A stretch of DNA of 64,000 nucleotides from Pectinophora gossypiella (Eukaryota; Arthropoda; Insecta; Lepidoptera; Gelechiidae): positions 5,616,786 to 5,680,785 of the forward strand of contig NC_065424.1 of assembly GCF_024362695.1 (NCBI RefSeq), written 5' to 3'. Position numbers and translations under genes: made by a program. This document shows positions 53,985 through 64,000 of this stretch, in pieces (position 1 is the first letter of the stretch; every line of letters begins with the position of its first letter). Under the pieces are notes generated by a model. The model saw only the letters and a program-made list of their open reading frames with translations. It did no database searches and was not told the origin of the DNA.

Positions 53985-54246
53985 AATTTCAATTCGGGTA
54001 AAGAATGAGACCACAAAGCATTACCTGGATTGAAAGTAGCTCGTTTATTGCGAGTTTTGTTAACAAAAAAAAAAACAAAATGTCACAACCGAATGTTATC
54101 GCCGAACGAAGTAAATACTGCTTTGGTCAAAACTCTACGGCCAGTCCTTTAAAAAGAAACATAATGGCGGACATTTTTAAGAAGAAAAGAAAACAGTTGA
54201 CGATCGGGAGCGAAAAGGATTGGTCATGGTTGAACTACTGATATTT

Positions 54247-54535
54247 AATTGGGTAGTTTCCTAGGTCAAAGATAAATTATGAAATCCTGATTACTAAATA
54301 AAGACAGGTCTAATACTGTCAAAAACGATTACTTTTGCTATTTAACTTATTTATGAATTTTAACAAAGAAAAATGTAATAATAAGTGTAACATTTTGTCA
54401 CGTTTTTCTATGACGTCCCAGGTTGCTTTTTCATACAAATTCCATAGTAATTTCGTGTTTTGACGTTTACTAAAAAGTAACTGATTTGACTAGTTGGGAA
54501 CTAGCCTATTACGTAAGTCGTATTGAATAAGTACT
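54247..54535 (+). repeat. R6 repeat, most complete copy
   Basis: Starts TAGTTTCCTAGGTCAAAG and ends AGTTGGGAACTAGCC, with short inverted ends (TAGTTTCC against GGGAACTA). A reverse copy is at 56905-57092. Confidence 0.6.
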
Positions 54536-54639
54536 GGTAATTAATTAAGTACATAATCGAAATATATGTAAGTGTATAATTAATGTTTGATGTCAATATC
54601 AAAGTGTATGAATTAATATGGTTTTTATTTAATACAAAT

Positions 54640-54978
54640 CATCCCCCTAGCATTATCCCGTGTCTCAAAGGCTTACCTAACCTGAAGATTTGACAGGTCC
54701 GGTTTTTTACAGAAGCCACTGCCTGTCTGACCTTCCAACCCGCAAAGTGAAAACCAGCCCAATACAGGTTAAGTCACATACATTCGAATACGCATTTCTC
54801 GGGAATGTCAGTTTCCTCACGATGTTTTCCTTCACCGCTGACCACGTGATAATCATTTATGATCCAAACATGAATTCGAAAACAAATTCCGCTATCATTG
54901 GTTTAGGTCTGTGCTGGATTCGAACCTGCGACCTCAAAGTGAGATGCAAGCGTTCTACCAACTAGGCTACCGCGGGTC
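54640..54978 (-). mobile_element. SINE-D, full length reference copy
   Basis: Minus-strand tRNA-like head CGCGGTAGCCTAGTTGG with box A and box B GGTTCGAATCC (near 54914). Then AAACCAATGATAGCGG, CACGTGGTCAGCGG, TCTCGGGAATGTCAG and GGACCTGTCAAATC. No other mature tRNA features, so it is a SINE rather than a tRNA gene. Confidence 0.8.
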
Positions 54979-55197
54979 CATTATAAGCCGACGTATAGAT
55001 ATCGCTTGGTAGCAAGGCTTTGTCTGTAGATCCAAAGATCCTCCGAAACAACATGTGCGTGGGAGTAATTTATCGCGCATCTGTGATCTATCGTTAGTTG
55101 CTGGTAAACAATTTGTTATTTCTCCTTTGTAGTCGGCGCCGAATGAAGATTAATTGTCTATGTCTAATCGAGTAGGCCACTACTAAATAGTATTTCA

Positions 55198-55465
55198 CAG
55201 TGCAGTGGAGCAGCGTGGTGAAGTATACTCCATGCCCCCACAATACAATACTATTTGTATTGTTACTTTAATGCACCAAAATAAAAAGAAATAATTACAA
55301 AAAGTCTCTTAACTTAGTACATGGCAAATGGCGGAGTTATCGCTTAAAGCGATTTCTTCCAGACAACCATAAGGTGAGGAAAAATGTAAAAAAAAAATCC
55401 CCCTCCGGTTGATTGAGGAAAGGCTTGTGCCCTGCTGTGAGTCGTCAATATGCTATTTATATTTT
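55198..55465 (+). mobile_element. SINE-B split by an L8-type LINE end
   Basis: CAGTGGAGCAGCGTGGTGAA...CATGCCCCC then, after a minus-strand LINE tail (AATACAATACTATTTGTATTG to GCGATTTCTTCCAGACAACC, about 55243-55375), CCCCCTCCGGTTGATTGAGG...ATGCTATTTAT. Confidence 0.7.
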
Positions 55466-55497
55466 TATGTTTATAATGTAATATGATGCCATGTAAT

Positions 55498-55578
55498 AAA
55501 GGCCCGATCTCCCTATCCATCCATAGGGAAGGCCCGTGCCCCAGCATTGGGGACGTTGATGGACTGGTGATGATGATG
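55498..55578 (+). mobile_element. SINE-A 3' end
   Basis: AAAGGCCCGATCTCCCTATC to GGACTGGTGATGATGATG. Confidence 0.8.
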
Positions 55579-55682
55579 CCATAACGGTGCAACATACAAC
55601 CATCATCTCAATGAGATATGGGCCTAAGATGAAATTGGGTGGTTCACGTCGCAACTTGTGCTGAGTGAGGCCCTTTTATCTC

Positions 55683-56140
55683 AGGACGTCCACCAGCACC
55701 TTATGATCATTTCGACAAACATCCGTCTTGCTTTTTTTTGTAATTCTTATCTTGTTTCCACTGCTGGGCAAACGCCTCCCACCATTTCTTCCAGGAGTCT
55801 CTCTCCAGTGCTTCCTCCGGCCAGCCTTCCAGGAAAGCGTCCAAGTCGTCGCGCCATCTCCGCTTCGGTCTACCACGTCTGCGTCTGTCTCTATACGGAG
55901 ACCATTCTGTGGTGATCTTAGCTCACAGATCGTTAGGCAGACGTGACCTGCCCAGTCCCACTTCAACTTGTCGCCTGCGTGGACCACGCAATTTGAGTCT
56001 TAGAAAGTGACACGGTGTTTCTGACACGATCAGTCCGTTTCACACCCAACATGCTGCGCTCCGTAGCTCGCAGACCTGAACTTTGGACCTTTGAGCCTTT
56101 GTCAAAAACGAAGTCTGAGCTCCATAGGTTAAATTGTTTA
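55683..56140 (-). pseudogene. RTE-type LINE C-terminal region, frameshifted
   Basis: Minus strand, in several frames: SMLGVKRTDRVRN, then LKWDWAGHV, RRRGRPKRRWRDDLDAF and ERDSWKKWWEAFAQQWK. These follow the C-terminal order of RTE polyproteins and the last part matches the stub at 17152-17259. Frame breaks show it is dead. Confidence 0.8.
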
Positions 56141-56483
56141 GTGGATATTTGATATGATATTATTGTCATTTTTTTTGTGTGTGGCGCCCTTTTATAATAA
56201 ACTATTTCTGTTCTATTCCATAAACAACAGCCGTTTATTTTTTTAAAAAAGAAACTACTTACTTCCGTTTCCTGTCAATATCTCATTGTAAGATAAATGT
56301 AAGAATAATCGGGATAAACGCAGAGAAGTATTGTTTCGCCTGTCGCCGACGCAACGTCAGCGCGATCATATTTCATTATCGAATACAGGATGTCTAATCT
56401 CAAGTACTGTTTTCACTAACACAGTTGGATCCAATAGAGAGGTATTACATCTATCCACCAATTCATTTATGAATTAAGTAACA

Positions 56484-56803
56484 ATGAGTACGACGTAGAC
56501 GAGAAGGAGCTCGGTGGCGCAGCGGTAAACGCGCTCGGTCTGCGATTTATGAAGTTAAGCAACTTTCGCAAAGGCCTGTCATAGGATGGGTGACCACAAA
56601 AAAAAGTTTTCATCTCGAGCTCCTCCGTGCTTCGGAAGGCACGTTAAGCCGTTGATCCCGGCTGCATTAGCAGTCGTTAATAACCATCAATCCGCACTGG
56701 GCCCGCGTGATGGTTTAAGGCCCGATCTCCCTATCCATTCATAGGGAAGGCCCGTGCCCCAGCAGTGGGGACGTTAATGGGCTAATGATGATGAGTACGA
56801 CGT
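56484..56803 (+). mobile_element. SINE-A with 13-bp target-site duplication
   Basis: Full copy between ATGAGTACGACGT at 56484-56496 and 56791-56803. The downstream flank (GTACGACGTTTGAC...GATGACGT) matches that of the SINE-A at 18281-18570. Confidence 0.85.
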
Positions 56804-56904
56804 TTGACCGCTTTTATTGATGACGTTACAGAAACAAAAGACACATACACACACGAAACATTTTAAAACATACACATGAAAGATATTCACAGCATATTAC
56901 GCTA

Positions 56905-57092
56905 GTTTCCAAAAGCAACCTATGACGTCATAGAAATACGAGACAAAATGTCGGACTTATCATTAAATTTTTCTTTATTCAAATTCAAAAAAAGTTAAAA
57001 AGAAGAAAGAAAACGTTTTTTGTTCGTTTTAAATCTGTCTTTATTTAGTAATCAGAATATCATAATTTATCTTTGACCTAGGAAACTGCCCA
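56905..57092 (-). repeat. R6 repeat, reverse copy
   Basis: GCTAGTTTCCAAAAGC, CTATGACGTCATAG and AATTTATCTTTGACCTAGGA in reverse order relative to 54247-54535. Confidence 0.6.
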
Positions 57093-57792
57093 ATTGGTGG
57101 GCTTATTGCTCTACAGCAACTTCTTCCAGGCGACCAGAGGATGTTCTATTAAGGTGCGGAAGGGGTCATTGGCTTCATTGTATGGAGTGCTCGCCTTATG
57201 GTAACACGTCAAACCAGCAAACCGGAATCAGGGCCCGGCTAATTCGCCGAACTTCGGCGACTTGAAAATGATTCAGATAAATCGAAGTTCAGCGTTTGGT
57301 ACCGGGTAATTTCCGGTGTTCATTGCAATCTGGATGAAAATTATTTTTTATTTGTTTGGCAAAATTATTTGTAAGGAAAAATGTACCTTTGAAAAAAAAA
57401 AATTTGCGTCACCCTGTACTGTACACATCCTCTGGAATATCCCAAAAGGATCTACATCTGGTAAAATGTGCGTGTGAACACGTAATCTATCGTCTCTGCG
57501 ATCCATCACACCGAATTGCTTTTGCTAACATGTTTGTTTTTTCTCCGCTTCTAAGATCTATTGAAAGATAGAGAGGAATCAAGTGGAAAGGTCAGCCCCT
57601 AACACCAAGTAAAGGGAAAAATGAAAGCAAAAGAGTGTTGGCATTCAATTCCGATGTTAATAAATCAAGCGTTCTTTGCAAGCTACGAGCAAAGAAATGG
57701 GACAGTAGGTTTTTTAAATACTTTTGTTAGTTATTTTTAACTTTGAGGGATAATTCAGACCATGATTCTAAGTTGATATCAAGTGGAATTTA

Positions 57793-57990
57793 AAAACCAG
57801 CCCAATCCAGGTTAAGTCACATGAATGTTGGTTTCCTCGCGATGTTTTCCTTGACCGCTGAGCACGTGACAATCATTTATAATCCAAACATAAATTCGAA
57901 AACAAATACGACAAATATTGGTTTAGGCCTGTGCTGGATTTGAACTTTTGACCTCAAAGTGAGCGTTCTACCAACTGGGCTATCACGGAT
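57793..57990 (-). mobile_element. SINE-D, internally deleted
   Basis: AACCAGCCCAATCCAGG, GTTGGTTTCCTCGCGATG, CACGTGACAATCATTTATAA and the head GATAGCCCAGTTGGTAGAACG (minus strand). Confidence 0.75.
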
Positions 57991-58019
57991 CATCAGACAC
58001 GTATTTTCAGAAATCAGAG

Positions 58020-58260
58020 TCATTTACTCAACTTGTTGAAGGTCAATTTAAATTTTTGAATTTACGCTATTTCGCAAGGTGTTATGATTGAGGAGAAGAA
58101 ATGACAAGAAACTGCAACAGCAACACATATTTTAAATCAATGTAGGTATACATTGTAAGTTATTTAATAACTAGAGCAACACATTTAATACCAAGCATTT
58201 CAATCATGTATGTAATCATTAATTAAATTTATATGAGCTTTAAAGTTATTTTCTGACACA
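58020..58260 (-). mobile_element. L10 LINE 3' end
   Basis: Reverse of the 59915-60190 copy: CTCAACTTGTTGAAGGTCAA, GAGGAGAAGAAATGACAAGA, ACCAAGCATTTCAATC. Confidence 0.65.
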
Positions 58261-58598
58261 TTCAAAATATTATCCGGTATTTTATTGTAAAAACGTACAC
58301 ATAACCCCAAAAAAGATGATTTTCATATACTTAATCTAGAATTTTGAATAGCGATTTTATTTTTATTCCTTGTATTGTAAGCCTTCTCCTATATATATCT
58401 CCAAAAAAGAAAAACCTTTTATAAACGTGTAAAGAATGGCTCCTTTGTCCGAATTGAATACAAATCTTACATACACTGGTGTTTCCTCCGACAGCCAAAG
58501 AAAAACGGGTCTTTATTATACCTTAATCCTTTTCAACCTTGATTCCAACCTCTGGTTTCTTTCGATTTAAAATAACATAACATAGCATCACACCTAAA

Positions 58599-58672
58599 CG
58601 GCCTCCGTGGTCTAGTGGTTAGAGCGTTAGGCTCACGATCTGGAGGTCCGGGTTCGATTTCCGATAGGGACA
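58599..58672 (+). mobile_element. SINE-B head only (tRNA-like)
   Basis: GCCTCCGTGGTCTAGTGG, GTTAGGCTCACGATCTGG and GGTCCGGGTTCGATTTCC form the tRNA-like arms. The 5' and 3' acceptor sequences do not pair well and the sequence equals the SINE-B head, so a functional tRNA gene is unlikely. Confidence 0.7.
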
Positions 58673-59101
58673 TGCGCTACAAGGAGGACTATATACTCTC
58701 AATAGTACTGACAGTTACTACTGCCCTCTGTCAGGTTCCAGGTTACAGTCCCCGTGACTTCCTGTACGTATGTATTTAAACAAGAATATTACAAGAAAGT
58801 TCCTAATATAACTCAGTCCACCATTTTACTTTACAAGTTACAAATTCATCATTATTTTCACAACCCTTCCGAAAGTTGTCACGTAACAATTCACTTCGCA
58901 TATAAATCATCCAAGTCGCTAAGGCCCTTTGTTTCAGTTACGTAACGTAAACGTGTTAATTTAGGAAAATGTTGAGAGTCGGGGTAAAGTTTAAAGAGAG
59001 CAATAAGGAGGATGGCGAGTCTGTAAGGGCTGTTTTTGCGCGTTTCGTTTTCGTTTTGTTTGCGTTTTGTGTGGGGTGTTTAGAAAGATATATTTTGTTT
59101 A

Positions 59102-59456
59102 AGTTTTCCTTACATAAACAGCCTATATACGTCCCACTGCTGGGCACAGGCCTCCCCTCAATCAACCAGAGGGGGTTTGGAGCATACTCCACCACGCTGC
59201 TCCAATGCGGGTTGGTGGAGGTGTTTTTACGGCTAATAGTCGGGACCAACGGCTTAACGTGCCCTCCGAAGCACGGAATCATCTTACTTTTTCGGACAAT
59301 CAGGTGATTCAAGCCTGAAAAGTCCTTACCAAACAAAGGACAGTCTCACAAAGTGATTTCGACAATGTCCCCATCGGGAATCGAACCCGGACCTCCAGAT
59401 CGTGAGCCTAACGCTCTAACCACTAGACCACGGAGGCTGTTAGTTAGTTTTCCTTA
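59102..59456 (-). mobile_element. SINE-B, full length reference copy with TSD
   Basis: Complete minus-strand copy from AAACAGCCTATATACGTCCC to the head GCCTCCGTGGTCTAGTGG (59420-59438). Flanked by AGTTTTCCTTA at 59102-59112 and 59446-59456. Confidence 0.9.
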
Positions 59457-59613
59457 TATCCTTACAAATAGTAAAACAGAACGTCTAGTCTAGTACTCAG
59501 GTTAAAAACTAGATGCTCAAATGTAGACGGCAGCGCTGTTTAGTGTTCCTAAATTTTGACATATCCCCATATAGTCTAAGATCTCACCATAGAACAACCT
59601 TCGCCGAGCTGGT

Positions 59614-59912
59614 TAAGTAAGTAAGTAAGTTAAATGTTTATTTTTTCATGAGAAATACAGAAAATATAAAATATAAACCAATTGGTTTTGTGGGGTTTTT
59701 ATTGTACCCATATTTTCTGTATTTCTGGGGAGTTCGCTTAATGTTATTATGTTTAAGATACTTAAAGTTAACTTACAGCTAAGAGATCTTTTGCATGAGA
59801 TGTTTAAATAAAGATTTTCTAAATTTATTTATATTGCACTCCTGACGTATGTCGACCGGCAGCACGTTGTACAGATACGGTATGCGTTTACGAAGTGTTC
59901 TGTCACAGAGGA
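59614..59912 (-). pseudogene. L11 LINE C-terminal end with (TTAC)n tail
   Basis: Minus-strand codons at 59779-59911 read LCDRTLRKRIPYLYNVLPVD, then NINKFRKSLFKHLM and stop. IPYLYNxLP followed by FRKSLFKHL is the ending of many CR1/Jockey-type polyproteins. The 3' UTR ends in four TTAC repeats at 59614-59631. Confidence 0.7.
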
Positions 59913-59914
59913 TG

Positions 59915-60190
59915 GTGAAGCTTACTTTATGTAAAAAAGCTTATTATAAGATTAATGACTACCTAAATGATAAAAATGTCTGGTATTGAATGTGTTACTC
60001 TAGTTACTAAATAACTTGTAATGTATACCCTCATTGGTTTTTAAAAGATGTGTTGCTGTTGCAGTTTCTTGTCATTTCTTCTCCTCAGCCATAACACCTT
60101 GCGAAATGACGTTATTTCAAAAATGTTACAATGACCTTCAACAAGTTTATCCATGATAATTACGTTGAATAAATGATTCTGATTTCTGAT
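59915..60190 (+). mobile_element. L10 LINE 3' end, longest copy
   Basis: GTGAAGCTTACTTTATG, CCTAAATGATAAAAATGTC, GCAGTTTCTTGTCATTTCTT and TTACGTTGAATAAATGATTC. The 3' UTR repeats the 50900-51172 copy nearly base for base. Confidence 0.7.
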
Positions 60191-60295
60191 GAAAAGTTAT
60201 TTATTTAGTTAGTTATTTTTTCTATACTGTCCAACTAAAATTCGTGATATACTGCAGTAAAATGTGGAGCAACGTGGAGTGTACACCGTCTGAAG

Positions 60296-60870
60296 GATGA
60301 GTTACGAAAAAAAAAATCATCATCATCATTGGCCACAGCATCTATCGTAGATGATTCTTGCAGCACTTGTGAGGCTACGGGTTCCTTTTTTTGTTTTTTT
60401 TTTTTGACGTGACTTATTGTAGATTTGCCGCAGATGGCATTAACTACTTGGCCGGACAAATGGGGAGCGCTGAAGGCTCTCACCCGGTACAACGTTTAAG
60501 ACAACAGGCCTGAGGGTGCCCAGTTGGGCGCGAACCTCGGCTCAGGGCGACGTCTGAGAGAAAAAATATTTGATAGCGATAAGCGCTGATTGAGGGAAAT
60601 CGTCGACCACGCCGGCGGGGTCGGTATCGGGGACCTGAAGTGTTTGGTGTCGCGAGCTGATTGGCTGCCTCTATGGCTAGAGTGATCGGGTCGTCGGGAT
60701 CGTATATTACGTCCTTCGGACGCCATTCTACGGGTTCCCCCAGCGCCGCCGATGGCTATAGAGCCCTATAGCAGCGCGGCATTTCTTGCCACATCGTTCG
60801 CACACAAAACGCGACTCCTCAGGAGGTGGTAAAGCACGACGAAAACTTTTTTGCTTCCGGTTTTCCAGCC
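60296..60870 (-). pseudogene. L5 LINE C-terminus with zinc finger, split by RE-E
   Basis: Minus-strand codons at 60735-60860 read PPPEESRFVCERCGKKCRAA then IGLYSHRRRC, a C-x2-C-x12-H-x3-C finger. The protein end ASQVLQESSTIDAVANDDDD lies at 60300-60375, on the far side of an RE-E insertion. The zinc finger and the end are in different frames, so the copy is decayed. Confidence 0.75.
60385..60722 (-). mobile_element. RE-E, full length with 11-bp target duplication
   Basis: GGAACCCGTAG is found next to the poly(A) end (about 60374-60384) and next to the 5' end (about 60730-60740), both read on the minus strand. The element starts near GAATGGCGTCCGAAGGACG and ends AATAAGTCACGTC plus poly(A), fixing its length at about 340 bp. 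Confidence 0.85.
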
Positions 60871-61551
60871 AGTCATCGTCATTTCTTGAAGTCCCGACAT
60901 TAATTCAAAAAAATTCAAAAGTATTTATTTTTCAAAATTGGCTTACAAAGTTAGAGCTTTTTGAAACTTCAAAAAATTTAATTACATATTATGTAACCAG
61001 CTGTAAAACTACTACCACATCGGATTATGTAACGCTGAGGGAAAGACGTGGCCAGAAAACCTCCCAGCACAGGGCCCTAGTCCTACTGTTTCATGTTTTC
61101 CTTTCTTTTCTGTTTTTTTTTTATATTATGTCGCCATTCAGGTCTCATTTCGGCGCGCTTCTCCCAACACCTCGACGAGCGTGAACCGTATCGCCGTCTA
61201 TAATGATCGAGCTAACTTATATTTCGATATAGAGAACGTTTTTCAATTGCTACAATGTGCGATACAAATTAAATCTGTCAAAGTACAGTAACCAGTGTTG
61301 TGACGTTCATTAGCATAGTGATGTAACAGTCAGGACTAGGTCGATCGATTCTGTTATATAACACTACCTATCTTATTTGGTTCATAAAGCTTTTATGACT
61401 TAACAGAGTTTCTCAATAACATAAAATTAGGATGACGACAATATAGCGATGTAATTTTTATATTATGATCTTATTGTGATGAGGAAACTTTTTTCGATTT
61501 GACTTCCTCTTTGTGAGGATGCTTTTTATCATTACGTATGGTGTAAAATGT

Positions 61552-61850
61552 TGAGGAAGAGCTCGGTGGCGCAGCGGTCAACGCGCTCGGTCTGCGATTG
61601 TTGAAGTAAAGCAACTTTCGCAAAGGCCGGTCATAGGATGGGTGACCACAAAAAAAAAAAAGTTTTCATCTTCGAGCTCCTCCGTGCTTCGGAAGGCACG
61701 TTAAGCCGTTGGTCCCGGCTGCATTAGCAGTCGTTAATAACCATCAATCCGCACTGGGCCCGCGTGATGGTTTAAGGCCCGATCTCCCTATCCATCCATA
61801 GGGAAGGCCCGTGCCCCGGCAGTGGGGACGTTAATGGGCTGATGATGATG
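61552..61850 (+). mobile_element. SINE-A, full length
   Basis: GAGGAAGAGCTCGGTGGCGC to GGGCTGATGATGATG; one substitution in the 5S-like block (GAAGTAAAGCAAC). Confidence 0.85.
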
Positions 61851-61889
61851 CTGAATATTGAAATTAACGTAATAAGGAGTATATATAAT

Positions 61890-61950
61890 ACGTACGAAAT
61901 ATGTGTTTGTAAATATTATACATATTTATTATGAATAAAGAATTGAATTG
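61890..61950 (+). mobile_element. Short LINE tail
   Basis: TTATTATGAATAAAGAATTG with GAATTGAAT repeats; family not determined. Confidence 0.4.
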
Positions 61951-62425
61951 AATATCTTATGATTGGTTTTAGGCATTAATATACACGTAGGTATATATTT
62001 TCAAGTTAGTTAAGTTCTAAGTTTCGTAAAAATATTGATTCACTTATTTTATTCATTGGCATGTACTTATACGGTATTTAAAAAGAAATAAGAAATATAA
62101 TTGACATTTGATTTCGTAAACAATATCGCTCAGAATCATTTGCACATACCCTGTTCTGTGAATCTTTTAAAGCAGGCTTCACACGAGATGACAAAAAAGC
62201 AGGGAGCACAAAAATAAATTCTGAAAAAAAAAGTGATTAATATTTTTAAGAAGGCCTCCGTCGACCCTTTACCTGAAACAAAGGAAATGAAACATTAATC
62301 ATAATTTTCATTATTTTTTATAAAATATACTCGAGGAGTAAGCAGTAAGCGTTACCGAGCACATTCATTATTTAAACCACTGTCACAAAGACCGACGGAC
62401 AGACTAAATTAATGACTTTATATAC

Positions 62426-62660
62426 GTACATGCAAGATGATTCCGTGCTTCGGTACGGTACGTTAAGCCATAGGTCCCGGCTGTTAGCCGTAAAAAAAAT
62501 ATGCGGTCGAATTGAGAACCTCCTCCTTTTTTGAAGTCGGTAAAAAGCACCTCCAACGTAGTGAAACAGCGTGGTGGAGTATGCTCCATACCCCCTCCGG
62601 TTGATCGAGGCGAGGCCTGTGCCCAGCAGTGGGACGTAAATATGCTGTTTATTTTATGTA
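62426..62660 (+). mobile_element. SINE-B 3' half with inserted GA-rich motif
   Basis: GATGATTCCGTGCTTCGG core to CCCAGCAGTGGGACGTAAAT. At 62497-62540 the sequence GCGGTCGAATTGAGAACC...TTTTGAAGTCGGTA is inserted, the reverse of the motif at 28402-28440. Confidence 0.75.
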
Positions 62661-62739
62661 CTTGTACACCATCATAGTATGCAAATAAAGAATATTGAAT
62701 AATATTCAATATATAACTGAGTTTGATAATGACAGTCAC

Positions 62740-62842
62740 CATTTAACCTTTCTTTCTTAGCAATATTAGCTTTCCAGTTCTTGGTGTTTCTTGTTCTTTT
62801 ACGAGCCTTGCCCGCAGTTGCTCTTGTTACAGGGACCTCCAT
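62740..62842 (-). CDS. Putative first coding exon of an unknown basic protein
   Basis: Minus-strand ATG at 62842 opens MEVPVTRATAGKARKRTRNT, then KNWKANIAKKERLN, followed by a donor-like G/GTGACT at 62739. The pattern (basic run, K-W-x-x-N, K-x-x-R-x-x-G) resembles the start of a family of uncharacterised insect proteins with KW-N-x-x-K-x-x-R-x-x-G wording. The match is from memory and unverified. The frame without splicing continues only 19 codons to TGA. Upstream on this strand is a CCAAT-type CTAACCAATCAGAG at about 62978. The next exon was not found and may lie below 62400 or be lost. Confidence 0.45.
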
Positions 62843-63379
62843 GGTTATCCAAATTCGAAGTTTAGCAAAAGAATTGTCTAATTCAATAAAAACACAAGAA
62901 TAACGCTAAAAACTGGACGACACATTCATATGAATTGTACGGCAACGGCCATGTTGGTTTTCTGAAATCCAGCTCTCTGATTGGTTAGCGTAACACGTAG
63001 CTATATTTGATTTTTACTGGTTGGCATGTAGCTGTCTTTGATACCAGTATCAACTTTTGACCCGAATTTTATAAGGATTTTGCTGCATTTGTTACTAAAA
63101 TGAATATGATAAAGTTGTTAAACTAACGAAAGTAGATGGCGCCATAGTGAACTCATTTTACGATATTATGGCGTTTAGCTGCCTTTGATTTTATAGGCCT
63201 CATATTGTATGTATATATGCATAGATTATCGCCTGTATTCCCTATTAGAGTAGGTAGAGACACATCGAAATTATCTGATTCGGACGGGACTTGAACCCGC
63301 AGTTCTTGTCAAGACGGGACGAGCGTGCCTACTTAATAAAAGAATTAGGCACGTAATTAAAAAAAAGGCACATCAAAAC

Positions 63380-63475
63380 AATTCATCTAGAAAAGCAACA
63401 TTGCTATTTGACATTACTTGACATTGCGCACTTTTTTATATGCGCAAATGTCAAATTGCTTTGCTTATTTAATGT
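63380..63475. repeat. Small inverted repeat in a dispersed AT-rich repeat
   Basis: TTGACATTGCGCA and TGCGCAAATGTCAA (63419-63455) form a short stem. The flanking AAGCAACATTGCTATTTGAC is also found near 39655 and 38912 in variant form. Confidence 0.5.
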
Positions 63476-63807
63476 GGCGTTATAAACCAACCAGATCCTA
63501 AAAGTAACAAGTCTTCAACCTTACTGAGTCAAGTCACCGACTCAAATTGCACGCAATCACAAAGTTTCCTACTCGCAACTATGCGTGTAACTCGGTATTT
63601 GGGATAACTTACATGAAACTTGGTAATCTGTTTATACAGTAATTTTGGTACACTGTAATAACTTTGGCATGAGATTTACATCATAAATATTGTGATTAGT
63701 TGTACAACTGAGAGATAGTCCTAGTTTTACGTAAACACATAAACTCACGCCTATAATCCTTAAAGGGGTGGGCAGGGTGGGCAGAATCACAAGTATATAA
63801 AACACAT

Positions 63808-64000
63808 AGCATAAACAGCCTATATACGTCCCACTGCTAGGCACACGCCTCTCCTCAATCAACCGGAGGGACTATGGAGCATACTCCACCACGCTGCTCT
63901 ACTGCGGATTGTTAGAGGTATTTGGGCTAGTAGCCCAGGATCAACGGCTCAACGTGCCTTCCGAAGCACGAAATCATCTTTCTTTATCGGAGAACCAGGT
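63808..64000 (-). mobile_element. SINE-B, cut by the window end
   Basis: AGCATAAACAGCCTATATAC tail through CTCCACCACGCTGCTC and core to GGAGAACCAGGT at the window edge; the head lies outside. Confidence 0.8.

Noticed and set aside
54910..54978. tRNA gene on the minus strand
   Set aside because: It is continuous with a full SINE-D body that recurs several times in the window.
58599..58672. tRNA gene (box A and box B present)
   Set aside because: Sequence is the SINE-B head, acceptor ends do not pair well, and the same head occurs with SINE bodies at 59102-59456 and 15305-15553.
59840..59912. Host gene encoding IPYLYNVLP...
   Set aside because: The wording and (TTAC)n tail match LINE C-termini; a LINE remnant is the simpler reading.
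1..64000. CRISPR arrays, bacterial operons, rRNA genes, telomeric (TTAGG)n arrays
   Set aside because: None seen. The repeats here are interspersed eukaryotic elements; the 5S-like blocks belong to SINE-A, not to 5S rRNA genes.

Overview
This window looks like moth or butterfly (Lepidoptera) nuclear DNA. It is AT-rich, has no prokaryotic-style operons, and is filled with interspersed repeats of lepidopteran type: tRNA-headed and 5S-headed SINEs, 5'-truncated non-LTR (LINE) ends, foldback/MITE-like hairpins, a Tc1 transposon and a deleted Ty3/gypsy-like LTR element. Most long open frames are spurious or are pieces of these elements. Family labels used here (SINE-A to SINE-D, RE-E, FB1 to FB5, M1, R6, L2 to L11) are working names for repeats that recur within the window. 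All alignments were made by eye.

The best gene is a three-exon THAP-domain gene on the + strand (19190-23186). Its predicted product is a 132-residue protein with a zinc-binding THAP DNA-binding domain and a short leucine-rich coiled coil. A Ty3/gypsy-like retrotransposon with two internal deletions sits in intron 1. The gene lies between perfect 48-bp inverted repeats (18798-18845 and 24230-24277). Next to the right-hand repeat is an inverted second copy of exon 1. The whole 5.5-kb block appears to interrupt a tandem repeat unit. This suggests either a P-element-like transposon reduced to a 'DNA-binding plus dimerisation' protein, or a local inverted duplication of a host THAP gene. A second likely host coding exon, short and basic, is on the - strand at 62740-62842.

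Layout: 1-18 kb is nested foldbacks, SINEs and LINE ends, including a three-level nest at 1056-1997 and a LINE C-terminal reading frame at 4010-5243. 18-24.3 kb is the THAP unit. 24.3-42 kb is a mosaic of SINEs, hairpins, RE-E copies and LINE 3' ends. 42.4-44.8 kb holds a TIR element carrying a LINE fragment and a nearly intact Tc1 transposon with one frameshift. 45-64 kb is a further mosaic of SINEs, RTE-type LINE ends and foldbacks, plus a 30-bp minisatellite.

The mobile elements are connected. SINE-A, SINE-B and SINE-C have different heads but share a central core of about 36 bp. The 3' ends of SINE-A and SINE-B resemble the last coding bases of the RTE-type LINE at 17152-17259, which suggests these SINEs use that LINE's machinery. 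Stretches not listed hold AT-rich sequence or short decayed repeat pieces in which no gene was recognised.
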